The position numbers and the translations under genes are program-made. From Jeotgalibacillus sp. ET6 (GTDB taxonomy: Bacteria > Bacillota > Bacilli > Bacillales > Jeotgalibacillaceae), in contig NZ_JARUIU010000011.1 in NCBI RefSeq assembly GCF_029667115.1, positions 1 through 64,000 of the forward strand: a stretch of DNA of 64,000 bases, given 5' to 3'. The notes under the pieces are model-generated. The model was not told the DNA's origin. It saw nothing but the letters and a program-made list of their open reading frames with translations, and did not search any database. Below are positions 1-9,130 of this stretch, in pieces. Numbering within the stretch: the first letter of the stretch is position 1; every line of letters starts with the position of its first letter.

Positions 1-77
1 CCGAACACGGAAGTTAAGCTCTTCAGCGCCGATGGTAGTTGGGGGTCTCCCCCTGTGAGAGTAGGACGTCGCTAGGC
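1..77 (+). rRNA. rrf: 5S ribosomal RNA, 3' part
   Basis: The first bases match the 3' two thirds of Bacillus 5S rRNA, including the conserved CCGAACACGGAAGTTAAGC stretch and the GTGAGAGTAGGACG loop-helix segment. The 5' part lies outside the window. The exact 3' end is placed by comparison with the known B. subtilis 5S end. A terminator follows directly, so this is the end of an rRNA operon with no tRNA genes after it. Confidence 0.95.
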
Positions 78-80
78 ACT

Positions 81-121
81 AAAAAAAAGAGTCATTCCCT
101 TTGGGGAATGGCTTTTTTTTT
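81..121 (+). terminator. Rho-independent terminator of the rRNA operon
   Basis: CATTCCC (93-99) pairs with GGGAATG (104-110) over a short loop. The outer A-run pairs with the downstream T-run, giving an A-tract/stem/T-tract typical of strong terminators. Confidence 0.9.
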
Positions 122-211
122 ATAAAATAATGTGAAAGCGGGTAAGAAAACAGGCAGTTATTCCTTGCCTGTCTTCCTCTTATACCTTATTTCATCTAAT
201 TGACTGCTCGA

Positions 212-1342
212 TTAGATAGCTTTATCGATTTTCAAATAGGGAGTAAGAGCCTGATAGAGATGCTCTAAATCAGTTCGAGAAGTCTCTGCGCCTAGAGATA
301 TACGGATAAACCGATTTGCTTCGTCAATGGTTTTACCTATAGCCGTAATCGTTGTGGCAGGTATTTGCTGTCCTATGTGACAGGCACTGCCTACGGAGAT
401 TGCAAGCTGCTGACGATTGCACTCTAGCAGAAGCCACTGACCTTGAAAAGAAGAACTCGTCATCCCAATAATGGATGGCAGCTGATTGATTCCTTCTATT
501 TTAATCGCTTCATCATGTGATTTGATCATATCAATCCACATATCCCGTAACACCCTGGTTTTTTCATGATGCTCCATCATCTCATTAATAGCACACGCTG
601 CAGCTGTAGTAAATGCAGCTATACCCGGAACGTTCAATGTACCAGGCCGGAAGCCCTTTTGATGAGTCGCAAATCTATAAGTAGATTTCCAGTGAACGGA
701 AGGATCGATGTAAACAGCGCCTACCCCCTGAGGTCCACCTACTTTATGGCTGGAAATACTGAGACTGCTAATATAGTTTTCTTGAACTTGTATAGGGATT
801 TTACCAAACGATTGAACAGCATCACAATGAAAAGCGATCGAATTCTTTTTTAAAAGTGAGCCTATTTCTTGTACTTGCTGAGTAGTGCCAATTTCGTGAT
901 TGACATGCTGAATGGCTACAAGGATTGTTTCATTCGTCAAGGCTTTTTCAATATCCTGTAGAGATAGTAGCCCATTTGGCTTAACGGGAAGATATGTAAT
1001 TTTAAATCCTTCTTCTTCGAGTACTGCGAAAGCCCCTAACACAGAAGGATGTTCAAGCTTGCTTGTGATAATATGCCGGCCTCGGTGACTATTTCCTCTT
1101 ACTATGGATCTTATGGCTAGATCATTTGATTCTGAACCGCCGCTCGTAAAGTAGATTCCGTTTGGATCCCCTCCCAAAACATCTGCAAGTTGTTTCCGGC
1201 ATTCCTGCAATAGGTCGTGTGCTGCGGTGCCAGTATCGTGCAGGCTGCTTGGATTGCCTGGAAAAGTAGTCGCTGCTTTATAGTATGCATCCAATGCTTC
1301 TCTCCTCATCGGGGCACTAGCTGCGTAATCTAAGTAAATCAT
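212..1342 (-). CDS. nifS: Cysteine desulfurase NifS, NAD-synthesis type
   Basis: PLP-dependent class V aminotransferase-fold enzyme that takes sulfur from cysteine. In B. subtilis the NifS next to nadBCA serves maturation of the [4Fe-4S] cluster of quinolinate synthase NadA. The PLP lysine is in the SSHKVGGPQG motif and the catalytic cysteine in SVGSACH. The length of 376 aa fits the family. The ATG start has AAGGAGTG just upstream. The gene is divergent from nadB across 114 bp, the B. subtilis arrangement, but the repressor gene nadR/niaR that follows nifS in B. subtilis is absent here. The function in NAD synthesis is inferred from context. Confidence 0.92.
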   Translation of the reverse strand: MIYLDYAASAPMRREALDAYYKAATTFPGNPSSLHDTGTAAHDLLQECRKQLADVLGGDPNGIYFTSGGSESNDLAIRSIVRGNSHRGRHIITSKLEHPSVLGAFAVLEEEGFKITYLPVKPNGLLSLQDIEKALTNETILVAIQHVNHEIGTTQQVQEIGSLLKKNSIAFHCDAVQSFGKIPIQVQENYISSLSISSHKVGGPQGVGAVYIDPSVHWKSTYRFATHQKGFRPGTLNVPGIAAFTTAAACAINEMMEHHEKTRVLRDMWIDMIKSHDEAIKIEGINQLPSIIGMTSSSFQGQWLLLECNRQQLAISVGSACHIGQQIPATTITAIGKTIDEANRFIRISLGAETSRTDLEHLYQALTPYLKIDKAI

Positions 1343-1422
1343 TATGACACTCCTTTTATAGGTTTCAATTACGATCTTTGTTAAATAGTTATTGTATTTA
1401 GTTTAATGTTATGTAAAGATAA

Positions 1423-1434
1423 GTGTCAAGACAC
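1423..1434. promoter_or_regulatory. Palindrome between nifS and nadB, candidate NAD-repressor operator
   Basis: GTGTC-AA-GACAC is a perfect 12-bp inverted repeat flanked on both sides by the direct repeat ATGTAAAG (1411-1418 and 1435-1442). It sits about 20 bp before the nadB start in the divergent control region. In Bacillus this region is controlled by the niacin-responsive repressor NadR/NiaR. That this palindrome is its operator is inference. Confidence 0.45.
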
Positions 1435-1456
1435 ATGTAAAGTAAGGGGTGTTTAA

Positions 1457-3049
1457 TTGAAATCTTATGATGTTGTAATTATAGGAAGCGGCATCGCTGC
1501 ACTGGCTGCTGCCAATAAAGTGGCTCCATTTAAAAAAGTAGCTATTCTCAGCAAGTATGGGCCCTTTTTGAGCAATTCTATGCTTGCTCAGGGAGGAGTA
1601 GCTGTGGTCGTCAGTAAAGAAGATGACGTGAGTGAGCATATAATGGACACACTCAGGGCAGGGGATGGACATTGTGATAAACAAGCTGCTGAATTTCTTG
1701 TAAAACGAGGACCGAATACCTTAAGGAAACTCATCGAAAAAGGAATGGAATTCGATTGTGATGCTGCTTCTTTAAAGCTTGGAAGAGAAGGAGCTCACTC
1801 TCATAGAAGGATTATTCATGCAGGAGGAGATGCTACCGGCAGGAAGCTGACTGGTTTTATGATGCAGCAGGTCACGGAAGAAGCAGAATGGATTGAACAT
1901 TACTCAGCAATTGAACTAGTCATTAAGGACGGAAGATGCTCGGGTGTAAAGATAATGAACTCTGCAGGCAAAACAGAAATTATATGGGCTGAACACATCG
2001 TACTGTCAACCGGCGGCTGCGGAAATTTATTTGAGTCTACTTCCAATGCAGCAAGTGCGAACGGGGAAGGATTGTCGCTTGCGTATTATGCAGGGGCAGA
2101 ATTAGCGGATCTTGAATTTGTTCAATTTCACCCTACAGCATTGGCAGGAGATCACCCAAGTTCAATTCTGATTTCTGAAGCAGTAAGGGGGGAAGGGGCA
2201 AGGCTGATTACAGAGACTGGAAAAGGAATTATGGAGAATCATCCACTGGGTGATTTAGCTCCAAGGGACATAGTAGCTAGAGAGGTGTATAGGAGAATTC
2301 AGCAGGGAGAAAAAGTCTATTTAGCGATTAATTATGTGAAGGAATTCACAAATGAGTTTCCAACCATTACTCAGTTGTGTAAGGGAGAAGGCTTTGATTT
2401 AAATACTGGAAAAATACCAGTTAAACCTGCAGCTCATTTTCATATGGGGGGCATCAAGGTTCAGCAAACGGGTCAAACGTCGGTAGAAGGCCTGTATGCA
2501 ATTGGAGAAGCCGCTTGTACAGGTGCACATGGAGCAAACAGGCTTGCAAGTAATTCCCTTCTTGAAGGTCTTGTTTACGGGGAAGCAGCAGGTGAGTTTT
2601 TACGCCGCCAGCCATCCCTGCAAAATAGGCATATAGATAAGGGGGACCATGCATCAGGAACAAAACGCGCCAAATCTGCGATGACGCTGCAGGAGCTTAA
2701 AAAGATGATGATGGAGTGCGCAGGCATTGAACGTACCACTCAAAAAATGAAATGGGGAATGGAGAAGCTCGAAAATGAATTTCCTGTACTTACTGATAAA
2801 GATATCTATGCGTATCATCCGGAGGTACTGGCCTTTCTCCACCAGGTTACCGCTGCTTATCTGATTATAAAATCAGCCTGTGAAAGAAAAGAAAGCAGGG
2901 GGGCGCATTATTGCCTGGACTATCCTGATAAAAAAGGTGAATGGGATGGGGTACGGATTGTTCAAAAATTAGATAAAAATCTGGATTGGAGGAATAAGAA
3001 GCATGAACAAGATGAAAGCAAGAAAGATGGTCGAGCTCTTTTTGCATGA
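1457..3049 (+). CDS. nadB: L-aspartate oxidase NadB
   Basis: FAD enzyme that oxidises L-aspartate to iminoaspartate, the first step of de novo NAD synthesis. The N-terminus has the dinucleotide-binding GSGIAALAAA motif. HSHRRIIHAGGDATG and GLYAIGEAACTGAHGANRLA are the succinate-dehydrogenase-family active-site and FAD motifs. The 530 aa length matches B. subtilis NadB. The start is a TTG behind AAGGGGTG. The 3' end overlaps nadC by 47 bp, suggesting translational coupling in nadB-nadC-nadA. Confidence 0.96.
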   Translation: MKSYDVVIIGSGIAALAAANKVAPFKKVAILSKYGPFLSNSMLAQGGVAVVVSKEDDVSEHIMDTLRAGDGHCDKQAAEFLVKRGPNTLRKLIEKGMEFDCDAASLKLGREGAHSHRRIIHAGGDATGRKLTGFMMQQVTEEAEWIEHYSAIELVIKDGRCSGVKIMNSAGKTEIIWAEHIVLSTGGCGNLFESTSNAASANGEGLSLAYYAGAELADLEFVQFHPTALAGDHPSSILISEAVRGEGARLITETGKGIMENHPLGDLAPRDIVAREVYRRIQQGEKVYLAINYVKEFTNEFPTITQLCKGEGFDLNTGKIPVKPAAHFHMGGIKVQQTGQTSVEGLYAIGEAACTGAHGANRLASNSLLEGLVYGEAAGEFLRRQPSLQNRHIDKGDHASGTKRAKSAMTLQELKKMMMECAGIERTTQKMKWGMEKLENEFPVLTDKDIYAYHPEVLAFLHQVTAAYLIIKSACERKESRGAHYCLDYPDKKGEWDGVRIVQKLDKNLDWRNKKHEQDESKKDGRALFA

Positions 3050-3890
3050 GGATATTCACGATCAGGACCTGACAAGTGAAGCTTTGTTTTCAAAACGGGA
3101 GTTTGGCGAAGCGCATTTTATTTTAAAAGAATCAGGTGTACTTGCTGGTCTGGAATTAATAGAAATTGTGTACGAATTGCTAGACGCGCAAGTAAAAGTA
3201 GAGATACATAAAGAGGATGGACAGTACGTGGAAAAAGGCGGGTGCATCGCTTCGGTCAGTGGACCGGTACAGTCCATTTTGTCAGGAGAGCGTGTCATTT
3301 TAAATTTACTTCAGCGAATGAGCGGGATTGCTACTCTCACAAATGAGGCGGTAAGGAAATTAAGCAGCTCCCACACGAAGATCTGCGACACAAGAAAAAC
3401 AACACCCGGCCTGAGGATGTTTGAAAAATATGCAGTTCGCTGCGGTGGCGGAATGAATCATAGATTCGGATTGTATGACGGAATCATGCTGAAGGATAAT
3501 CACATTGAATTTGCTGGGTCAGTTAAAGAAGCGGTAGAAAAAGCTAAGGCACATGCGGGGCACATGGTGAAAATTGAGGTAGAAATTGAAAGGGAAGAAC
3601 AGCTGAAAGAAGCCATTGAAGCGAAAGCAGACTGCATTATGTTTGATAATTGTTCTCCAGATCTCATCGAAAAATGGATAGAGCAGGTTCCTCCGGAAAT
3701 TATAACAGAAGCATCAGGAGGTATAACAATGAATCAATTACAGGCATATGGCCAATGCGGGGTTGATTATATTTCCCTAGGTTATCTGACTCATTCTGTG
3801 AAAAGCCTGGATATCAGTTTAGATGTAAAGATTAAAAAAGGGGGAAGAGATCATGCTGGATTTTCAGACGGGTATGCCGCCAGCTTATAA
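3003..3890 (+). CDS. nadC: Nicotinate-nucleotide pyrophosphorylase (carboxylating)
   Basis: Quinolinate phosphoribosyltransferase; converts quinolinate and PRPP to nicotinate mononucleotide and CO2. Recognisable are the RMSGIATLT helix, the [10 protein letters not shown] substrate-binding motif, [12 protein letters not shown] and LKDNHI. The 295 aa length fits the family. The ATG overlaps the end of nadB and follows an AGGAATAAGAAG ribosome site. The 3' end overlaps nadA by 38 bp. Confidence 0.97.
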   Translation: MNKMKARKMVELFLHEDIHDQDLTSEALFSKREFGEAHFILKESGVLAGLELIEIVYELLDAQVKVEIHKEDGQYVEKGGCIASVSGPVQSILSGERVILNLLQRMSGIATLTNEAVRKLSSSHTKICDTRKTTPGLRMFEKYAVRCGGGMNHRFGLYDGIMLKDNHIEFAGSVKEAVEKAKAHAGHMVKIEVEIEREEQLKEAIEAKADCIMFDNCSPDLIEKWIEQVPPEIITEASGGITMNQLQAYGQCGVDYISLGYLTHSVKSLDISLDVKIKKGGRDHAGFSDGYAASL

Positions 3891-4941
3891 AACAGCGTCA
3901 ATAGAAGACTTGAAAATGCGAGTGCAATCAGTGAAAGAAAAAATGGGGGATCGTCTGTTTATACCCGGTCACCACTATCAAAGAGATGAAGTCATTCAAT
4001 TTGCTGATGCAGCAGGAGATTCCCTTCAGCTTGCTCAAGTTGCCTCAAAGCAGCATCAGGCTGAATTTATTGTTTTTTGCGGGGTCCATTTTATGGCAGA
4101 AACTGCAGATATTCTTGCAGGAGATCATCAAAAGGTATTGCTTCCGGATATGAGAGCAGGCTGTTCGATGGCAGACATGGCAGACATCAGTCAAACTGAA
4201 CGAGGCTGGAAACAGCTTCAACAGTTGTTTGGAGATACGATTTTGCCAGTTACATATGTGAATTCCACTGCTGCCATTAAATCATTTGTTGGCAAAAACG
4301 GGGGAGCCACAGTTACCTCTTCTAATGCCCGGAAGGTTGTACAATGGTCTTTTACGCAAAAAGAGCGATTGTTTTTCTTGCCGGATCAGCATCTGGGACG
4401 CAATACCGCTTATGATCTGGGAATACCTCTGGAAAACATGGCAATCTGGGATCCTATTCAGGAAAAACTTGAATATCAAGAAAACCTTGAGGATGTTAAA
4501 GTGATTTTGTGGAAAGGGCATTGCTCCGTTCACATGAACTTCAGAGTTGAACATATTCAGAAGCTGCGAAAGGAAGATCCTTCTATTAACATTATTGTTC
4601 ACCCTGAATGTACAAGAGAAGTCGTAGCCCTCTCAGATGATGCAGGCTCGACCAAATATATAATTGATGTGATCTCTAATGCAGAGAAAGGATCCAAATG
4701 GGCAATTGGAACTGAAATGAACCTCGTTAACCGTTTAAAACAAAGCTATCCGGAGCTTGAGATTCAATCCTTAAATCCAACCATGTGCCCGTGCCTGACC
4801 ATGAATCGCATTGATCTCCCGCATCTCGCGTGGATTCTTGAGTCTCTTGAAAAAGGAACTATTTACAATCAAATAATAGTGGATCGTACCACTTCCTTTT
4901 ATGCAAAGGAAGCGTTGCATAAAATGCTTACGTTAAAATGA
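3853..4941 (+). CDS. nadA: Quinolinate synthase NadA
   Basis: [4Fe-4S] enzyme that condenses iminoaspartate with dihydroxyacetone phosphate to quinolinate. The three expected cluster cysteines are present in AGCSMAD, GHCSVH and MCPCL. The 362 aa length agrees with the long Bacillus-type NadA. The ATG is preceded by GGGGGAAGAG. It is the last gene of the nad operon; no clear terminator stands before the next promoter. The neighbouring nifS is the likely sulfur donor. Confidence 0.97.
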   Translation: MLDFQTGMPPAYKTASIEDLKMRVQSVKEKMGDRLFIPGHHYQRDEVIQFADAAGDSLQLAQVASKQHQAEFIVFCGVHFMAETADILAGDHQKVLLPDMRAGCSMADMADISQTERGWKQLQQLFGDTILPVTYVNSTAAIKSFVGKNGGATVTSSNARKVVQWSFTQKERLFFLPDQHLGRNTAYDLGIPLENMAIWDPIQEKLEYQENLEDVKVILWKGHCSVHMNFRVEHIQKLRKEDPSINIIVHPECTREVVALSDDAGSTKYIIDVISNAEKGSKWAIGTEMNLVNRLKQSYPELEIQSLNPTMCPCLTMNRIDLPHLAWILESLEKGTIYNQIIVDRTTSFYAKEALHKMLTLK

Positions 4942-4951
4942 CCATATTAAT

Positions 4952-4981
4952 TTGTTTACTTAATGAAGAAGTGGATACTAT
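4952..4981 (+). promoter_or_regulatory. Candidate sigma-A promoter of the histidine-rich gene
   Basis: TTGTTT, an 18-bp spacer and TACTAT lie between nadA and the next gene. No Zur-type palindrome was seen nearby. Confidence 0.45.
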
Positions 4982-5020
4982 ATAAAGTAAGCCTGAATTA
5001 TAAAAGGAGGTGCCGTAAAA

Positions 5021-5365
5021 TTGACACATCATAAACATGACCACCACACTCATGAACACAATGAAGAATGCGGCCACACGAAAATCAAACATCAGGACCA
5101 CATTGACTATGTACATGACGGCCATTTGCATCATAAGCATGAAGAGCACTGGGATGAATGCAAAATCGAAGTATCCGAAATGAATCCAGACGAATGTAAA
5201 CCATTTGAATGCGGCTGCTCACACGACAGTGACTGCGGACATGAGGTGGTTCCTCATGGCGACCATTATGATTACTTAGTAAACGGACGTTTACATCATG
5301 TTCATGGAAACCATTGTGATGACCACGGGCCAATTGAGATCTTAGATGTTGGAAGTGTAAAGTAA
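5021..5365 (+). CDS. Histidine-rich protein with two metal-binding repeats
   Basis: A 114 aa cytosolic protein made largely of His, Cys, Asp and Glu. It holds two diverged copies of one unit, about residues 17-47 and 72-103, each running C-G-H, H-x-D-H-x-D-Y, then G-x-L-H-H-x-H and a final H-x-x-D. The His/Cys density points to binding of zinc or another transition metal, but the role (storage, buffering or chaperone) is unknown. The start is a TTG 10 nt after a strong AAGGAGG. It has its own candidate promoter and a downstream terminator, so it appears monocistronic. Confidence 0.8.
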   Translation: MTHHKHDHHTHEHNEECGHTKIKHQDHIDYVHDGHLHHKHEEHWDECKIEVSEMNPDECKPFECGCSHDSDCGHEVVPHGDHYDYLVNGRLHHVHGNHCDDHGPIEILDVGSVK

Positions 5366-5447
5366 TATATTTATCGGTTTTCAACGCAGGTATAAATCAA
5401 AGAAAAGATAAAATGAAGAGGTATCTATTATTCGTATATTGAGAACC

Positions 5448-5488
5448 TTTAACGAGCCTGAGACATACTTGTCCCAGTCTCGTTTTTT
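5448..5488 (+). terminator. Rho-independent terminator
   Basis: ACGAG (5452-5456) pairs with CTCGT (5479-5483), with an inner CTGAGACA/TGTCCCAG stem containing one mismatch, followed by a T-run. It belongs to a family of similar GAGACA hairpins in this window. Confidence 0.75.
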
Positions 5489-5601
5489 ATATTTGTTTTT
5501 ACCTTTTGCTAAATTAAATGAAGGCGTTTTCATGTTTATTCCAATTTCAAAGGGGTAATTCAAGTAAAGAGAGCAAACCAAGATAAAGGTGGAATGCAAA
5601 A

Positions 5602-6261
5602 ATGTCTAAGAATATTTTAATGGTGTTAACCAATACTGAAAAAATTGACCAGGATCACCCAACAGGATTGTGGTTATCTGAATTTGCTGAACCCTATGTT
5701 GAATTTAAACGAAACGGCTATGAGGTGACAGTAGTCAGTCCAAAAGGAGGAGGAATTCCGCTCGATCCAAACAGTCTTGGGGATGAACAGCCTGCTGAGT
5801 GGAAAGAGGCAGAAGAACAGCTTCTTAAAACAGAGCAGCTTTCAAGCGTAGTGTTCGATCATTTTGATGGCGTCTTTCTTCCTGGCGGTCATGGCACAAT
5901 GTTTGATTTGCCAAACGAACCTCAGCTTCAGGACGGACTGGCCCATTTTGCTGAAAATAATAAAGTGATCGGAGCCGTTTGCCACGGTCCTGCCGGGTTC
6001 GTAGACGTAGAATTATCTGATGGCACATTTCTTGTAAAAGGGAAAAAGCTTACCTCGTTTACGGATGAAGAGGAAAAAGAGACGGGATTAGATGAATTAA
6101 TGCCATTTCTTCTTCAATCGAAGCTGGAGGAGCAGGGAGCCCACTTTGTTGCTCAAGGCAACTGGGCAGACCATGTGGTAACAGACGGGAAATTTATAAC
6201 AGGACAAAATCCACAGTCAAGCCAAAAAACGGCTGAAGCTTTCGTAAAAGCATTAGGATAA
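5602..6261 (+). CDS. DJ-1/PfpI family protein (class I glutamine amidotransferase-like)
   Basis: A 219 aa protein with the Hsp31-like DJ-1/PfpI fold. The nucleophile elbow is AVCHGPAG, with the His directly after the Cys; GVFLPGGHGTMFDL is the second signature. Relatives act as chaperones, glyoxalases/deglycases or proteases, and the sequence does not decide between them. The ATG follows AAAGGTGG. The gene stands alone between two terminators. Confidence 0.88.
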   Translation: MSKNILMVLTNTEKIDQDHPTGLWLSEFAEPYVEFKRNGYEVTVVSPKGGGIPLDPNSLGDEQPAEWKEAEEQLLKTEQLSSVVFDHFDGVFLPGGHGTMFDLPNEPQLQDGLAHFAENNKVIGAVCHGPAGFVDVELSDGTFLVKGKKLTSFTDEEEKETGLDELMPFLLQSKLEEQGAHFVAQGNWADHVVTDGKFITGQNPQSSQKTAEAFVKALG

Positions 6262-6275
6262 AATAGAGCAATTTT

Positions 6276-6315
6276 AAAACCAGGACTGATGAAGATTTCA
6301 GTCCTGGTTTTTTTG
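6276..6315 (+). terminator. Rho-independent terminator
   Basis: CCAGGACTGA (6280-6289) pairs perfectly with TCAGTCCTGG (6298-6307), followed by eight T. Confidence 0.92.
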
Positions 6316-6441
6316 ACCGCAGTACAATGTTTCATCTTTACTTTTTGCCATTTCACTAGTAGGATAGCTTTTGAGTCATTTAGAGGAGACACGCTTATGT
6401 GAAGTTCCCGTTTCTTCTCAAAAGCTGAAGGAGGAACTGCA

Positions 6442-7002
6442 GTGCTTGAAAATGGATTAATTATGATGGTAATTATCTTTGTCATCAATATTTTTTATGT
6501 AACCTTTTTTACAATGCGGATGATATTGACACTGAAAGGGTATCGCTACTTAGCGGCAGGAGTCAGTATGGTAGAGGTCGTTATTTATGTAGTTGGACTG
6601 GGATTGGTTCTTGATAATTTAAACGAGATCCAGAATTTGATTGCATATGCAGTAGGATATGGGATGGGTGTTATTATAGGAATGAAAATAGAAGAAAAAC
6701 TGGCACTGGGTTATATCACAGTCAATGTTATTACCATGGATAACGGCCTCGACCTGCCACGAAAACTCAGGGAATGGGGATACGGTGTGACCGATTGGGA
6801 AGCAAACGGACTTGAAGGCGGAAGATGGGCTATGCAGATCTTAACTCCCAGAAAATATGAATTGAAGCTTTATCAGCGCATAAAAGAAGTAGATCCGAAA
6901 GCCTTTATTATTTCGTATGAACCAAAAGCAATCCATGGCGGTTTTTGGGTGAAAAGTGTTCGAAAACGCATTGCGCAGGAGGAAAAAAAGAATGAGCAGT
7001 AA
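6442..7002 (+). CDS. yebE: UPF0316 / DUF2179 membrane protein YebE
   Basis: A 186 aa protein of unknown function. The N-terminal half has about three hydrophobic helices (near residues 5-28, 34-55 and 61-80). The soluble C-terminal half is the DUF2179 domain, which in other proteins is a regulatory ligand-binding module. The start is a GTG after AAGGAGGA. It overlaps yebG by 11 bp, and the pair stands directly upstream of the pur operon as in B. subtilis. Confidence 0.9.
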   Translation: MLENGLIMMVIIFVINIFYVTFFTMRMILTLKGYRYLAAGVSMVEVVIYVVGLGLVLDNLNEIQNLIAYAVGYGMGVIIGMKIEEKLALGYITVNVITMDNGLDLPRKLREWGYGVTDWEANGLEGGRWAMQILTPRKYELKLYQRIKEVDPKAFIISYEPKAIHGGFWVKSVRKRIAQEEKKNEQ

Positions 7003-7189
7003 AGAATGGTTTGAAGTGGAACAGGACGAATCAATTGATGATTGCTTAAAGCGTATGTCTGACCTTGGCTATACTCCCGTCAGGAGAATAGAAGAACCTA
7101 TTTTCAAAGAAGTAAAAGAGGGATCTTCTGTAAAAAATGAGCCGATCAGGCAAAGGATCCGATTTCAAGGGTTGAAAAACGAACAATAA
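6992..7189 (+). CDS. yebG: NETI-motif protein YebG
   Basis: A 65 aa protein of unknown function, recognised by its order after yebE and by the YebG-like sequence [15 protein letters not shown] and [13 protein letters not shown]. The name-giving NETI motif reads DESI here. I take the ATG at 6992, which has GGAGG at 6979-6983, rather than the longer upstream frame. The last codons contain a PurR-type half-operator for the pur operon. Confidence 0.85.
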   Translation: MSSKEWFEVEQDESIDDCLKRMSDLGYTPVRRIEEPIFKEVKEGSSVKNEPIRQRIRFQGLKNEQ

Positions 7190-7218
7190 GTTATAGTGAA
7201 ATAAAATTGTTCGTTTTA
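7175..7218. promoter_or_regulatory. Inverted PurBox pair (PurR operator) of the pur operon
   Basis: AAAAACGAACAAT (7175-7187) and ATTGTTCGTTTTA (7206-7218) are inverted copies of the Bacillus PurBox core CGAAC, separated by 18 bp, the spacing known from PurR-controlled genes. The first box overlaps the 3' end of yebG. The second ends three bases before the -35 element. A third, weaker PurBox-like site, AAAAACGAATAA, lies at about 7260-7271 after the -10. PurR, whose gene is not in this window, represses when PRPP is low. Confidence 0.85.
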
Positions 7219-7221
7219 AGG

Positions 7222-7250
7222 TTGACGTCCTCATGTCACCTTGTTATGAT
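7222..7250 (+). promoter_or_regulatory. Sigma-A promoter of the pur operon
   Basis: TTGACG, 17 bp, TATGAT. Transcription would start near 7257, just ahead of the riboswitch aptamer. Confidence 0.85.
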
Positions 7251-7277
7251 AAAGACGAGAAAAACGAATAAGCATAC

Positions 7278-7351
7278 GACCTCATATAATCGTTGGGAAT
7301 ATGGCCCAAAAGTTTCTACCCGGTTACCGTAAATGACCGGACTATGAGGGA
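7278..7351 (+). promoter_or_regulatory. Purine riboswitch, guanine class
   Basis: P1 is formed by CCTCATA (7280-7286) and TATGAGG (7343-7349). Conserved loops and junctions are ATATAATC, AAGTTTCTACC and CCGTAAAT. The specificity base before the 3' P1 strand (7342) is C, which pairs with guanine. It controls the pur operon by the terminator that follows. Confidence 0.97.
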
Positions 7352-7406
7352 AAGTGATGCCTTGGATCCGCTATGCCTTTTTATTCAGGTATAGACGGTG
7401 CATTCG

Positions 7407-7468
7407 GGACCCAGGTGAACAGCTTTCCTTCTATTTAATATAGAGGAAAATGTTGACCTGGGTTTTTT
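7407..7468 (+). terminator. Riboswitch-controlled terminator of the pur operon
   Basis: ACCCAGGT (7409-7416) pairs with ACCTGGGT (7456-7463), with a second inner stem around CTTTCC/GGAAA, followed by a T-run. This is the expression platform that stops transcription when guanine is bound. The rest of 7190-7504 holds the operator, promoter and aptamer. Confidence 0.9.
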
Positions 7469-7504
7469 TATTGCCTTATTGAATTCAACTATTGGAGTGA
7501 GAAG

Positions 7505-7996
7505 ATGAACGCAGCAGTTGGTGTAATTATGGGAAGTACTTCGGATTGGCCTACAATGAAAAAAGCATGTGAATTGCTGGATGAACTGGAAATCCCATAT
7601 GAAAAACAGGTAGTCAGTGCGCACCGTACACCGGACTTAATGTTTGAATATGCAGGCAGCGCTAGAGAAAGAGGACTGAAAGTAATTATTGCAGGTGCAG
7701 GAGGTGCTGCACATCTTCCTGGGATGGTAGCAGCAAAAACGACTCTGCCCGTCATTGGTGTGCCAATTCAGTCCAAAGCATTAAATGGACTTGATTCTCT
7801 TCTTTCAATCGTTCAGATGCCAGGCGGCGTACCTGTCGCAACTGTCGCGATCGGGGATGCAGGAGCAGTCAATGCAGGTTTGCTTGCCGCACAGATGTTA
7901 TCCGCATTTGATTCAGTCATTGCAGAGCGCCTAGAGCAAAGGCGCAAAAACAGCGAGGAAAAGGTGCTAAATAGCAGCGGTGAGCTGGATGAATAA
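7505..7996 (+). CDS. purE: N5-carboxyaminoimidazole ribonucleotide mutase PurE
   Basis: Converts N5-CAIR to CAIR in purine synthesis. MGSTSDWP is the phosphate/substrate loop and SAHRTPD and [12 protein letters not shown] are family signatures. The 163 aa length is normal. It is the first gene of the operon, with GGAGTGAG before the ATG. It overlaps the purK reading frame. Confidence 0.97.
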   Translation: MNAAVGVIMGSTSDWPTMKKACELLDELEIPYEKQVVSAHRTPDLMFEYAGSARERGLKVIIAGAGGAAHLPGMVAAKTTLPVIGVPIQSKALNGLDSLLSIVQMPGGVPVATVAIGDAGAVNAGLLAAQMLSAFDSVIAERLEQRRKNSEEKVLNSSGELDE

Positions 7997-9116
7997 AATA
8001 ATACCCGGACAAACAATCGGTATTATTGGCGGAGGACAGCTTGGAAGAATGATGGCACTTGCAGCAAAAGAAGCAGGATTTGTGGTCGCAGTTCTCGACC
8101 CTGGTCATAACTCTCCATGCGGCCAGGTTGCTGACATTGTGATACAGGCAGCATTTGATGATCGGGATGCCCTTAAAACACTCGCTGAAAAAAGTGATGT
8201 GATCACATATGAATTTGAAAACATTGATGCAGAAGCTCTTTCGTGGCTATCTTCCATCGCCCACCTTCCACAAGGAGCGGAATTGATCCGAATCACACAA
8301 AATCGCCTGCTGGAGAAAAAGATGCTTGAAAAAGCTGATGTTCCCATTGCTCCTTATCATGTCATTGAACACGAACAAGAAATATATGATATTATAGAAT
8401 CGTTCGGCTTTCCGGCTGTAGTTAAGACATTAACAGGGGGATATGATGGAAAAGGTCAGGTTAAGCTGAGTTCCATGGACGATATACAGGAAGCGCAGGA
8501 GCTTGTAAGAAAAAATGGAGCCTGCGTACTGGAATCATTCATTTCCTTTGATAGAGAAATCTCAGTTATCGTTCACCGCAATTCTCGTGGAGAGTCGACC
8601 ACGCTGCCGATCGCTGAAAACATTCATGTTAACCATATCCTGCATGAATCCATTGTTCCTGCACGCATTGAGCATGGCGTCGAAAAGTTAGCGGAGAAGC
8701 TTGCCTATCAAATCGCAGATGAACTAAAGCTGGTTGGCACATTAGCAGTGGAAATGTTTGTAACGGATTCAGGGGAAATCTGGGTAAATGAACTTGCTCC
8801 GAGGCCGCATAATTCCGGACATTACTCGATTGAGGCATGTCAAACATCTCAATTTCACCAGCATATCCGGGCGATTTGCAATTGGCCGCTTAAAAAAACC
8901 GGTCTGCTGAAGCCAGCAGTCATGATCAACCTTCTTGGTCAGCATGTTAAGCCGGCATATGAGGCAATAAGCCGTCACCCTGACTGGTCTTTCCATCTGT
9001 ACGGCAAAGCTGAAGCAAAACAGAACAGGAAAATGGGTCATATTACTATCCTGACAGATGATATGAAAATGACGCTGAAAGAAGTGCACGAATCACCTAT
9101 TTGGAAGACAACATAA
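7980..9116 (+). CDS. purK: N5-carboxyaminoimidazole ribonucleotide synthase PurK
   Basis: ATP-grasp ligase that makes N5-CAIR from AIR, bicarbonate and ATP, feeding Pur[14 protein letters not shown] is the N-terminal signature; GGYDGKGQ and [12 protein letters not shown] are ATP-grasp motifs. The GTG at 7980 gives 378 aa; an ATG three codons later at 7989 is an alternative. Both overlap the end of purE, as expected for coupled translation. Confidence 0.95.
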   Translation: MSWMNKIIPGQTIGIIGGGQLGRMMALAAKEAGFVVAVLDPGHNSPCGQVADIVIQAAFDDRDALKTLAEKSDVITYEFENIDAEALSWLSSIAHLPQGAELIRITQNRLLEKKMLEKADVPIAPYHVIEHEQEIYDIIESFGFPAVVKTLTGGYDGKGQVKLSSMDDIQEAQELVRKNGACVLESFISFDREISVIVHRNSRGESTTLPIAENIHVNHILHESIVPARIEHGVEKLAEKLAYQIADELKLVGTLAVEMFVTDSGEIWVNELAPRPHNSGHYSIEACQTSQFHQHIRAICNWPLKKTGLLKPAVMINLLGQHVKPAYEAISRHPDWSFHLYGKAEAKQNRKMGHITILTDDMKMTLKEVHESPIWKTT

Positions 9117-9130
9117 CTGGAGGTACCACA

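Noticed and set aside
4941-5020. Zur operator upstream of the histidine-rich gene
   Set aside because: No palindrome resembling the Zur consensus is present in the gap.
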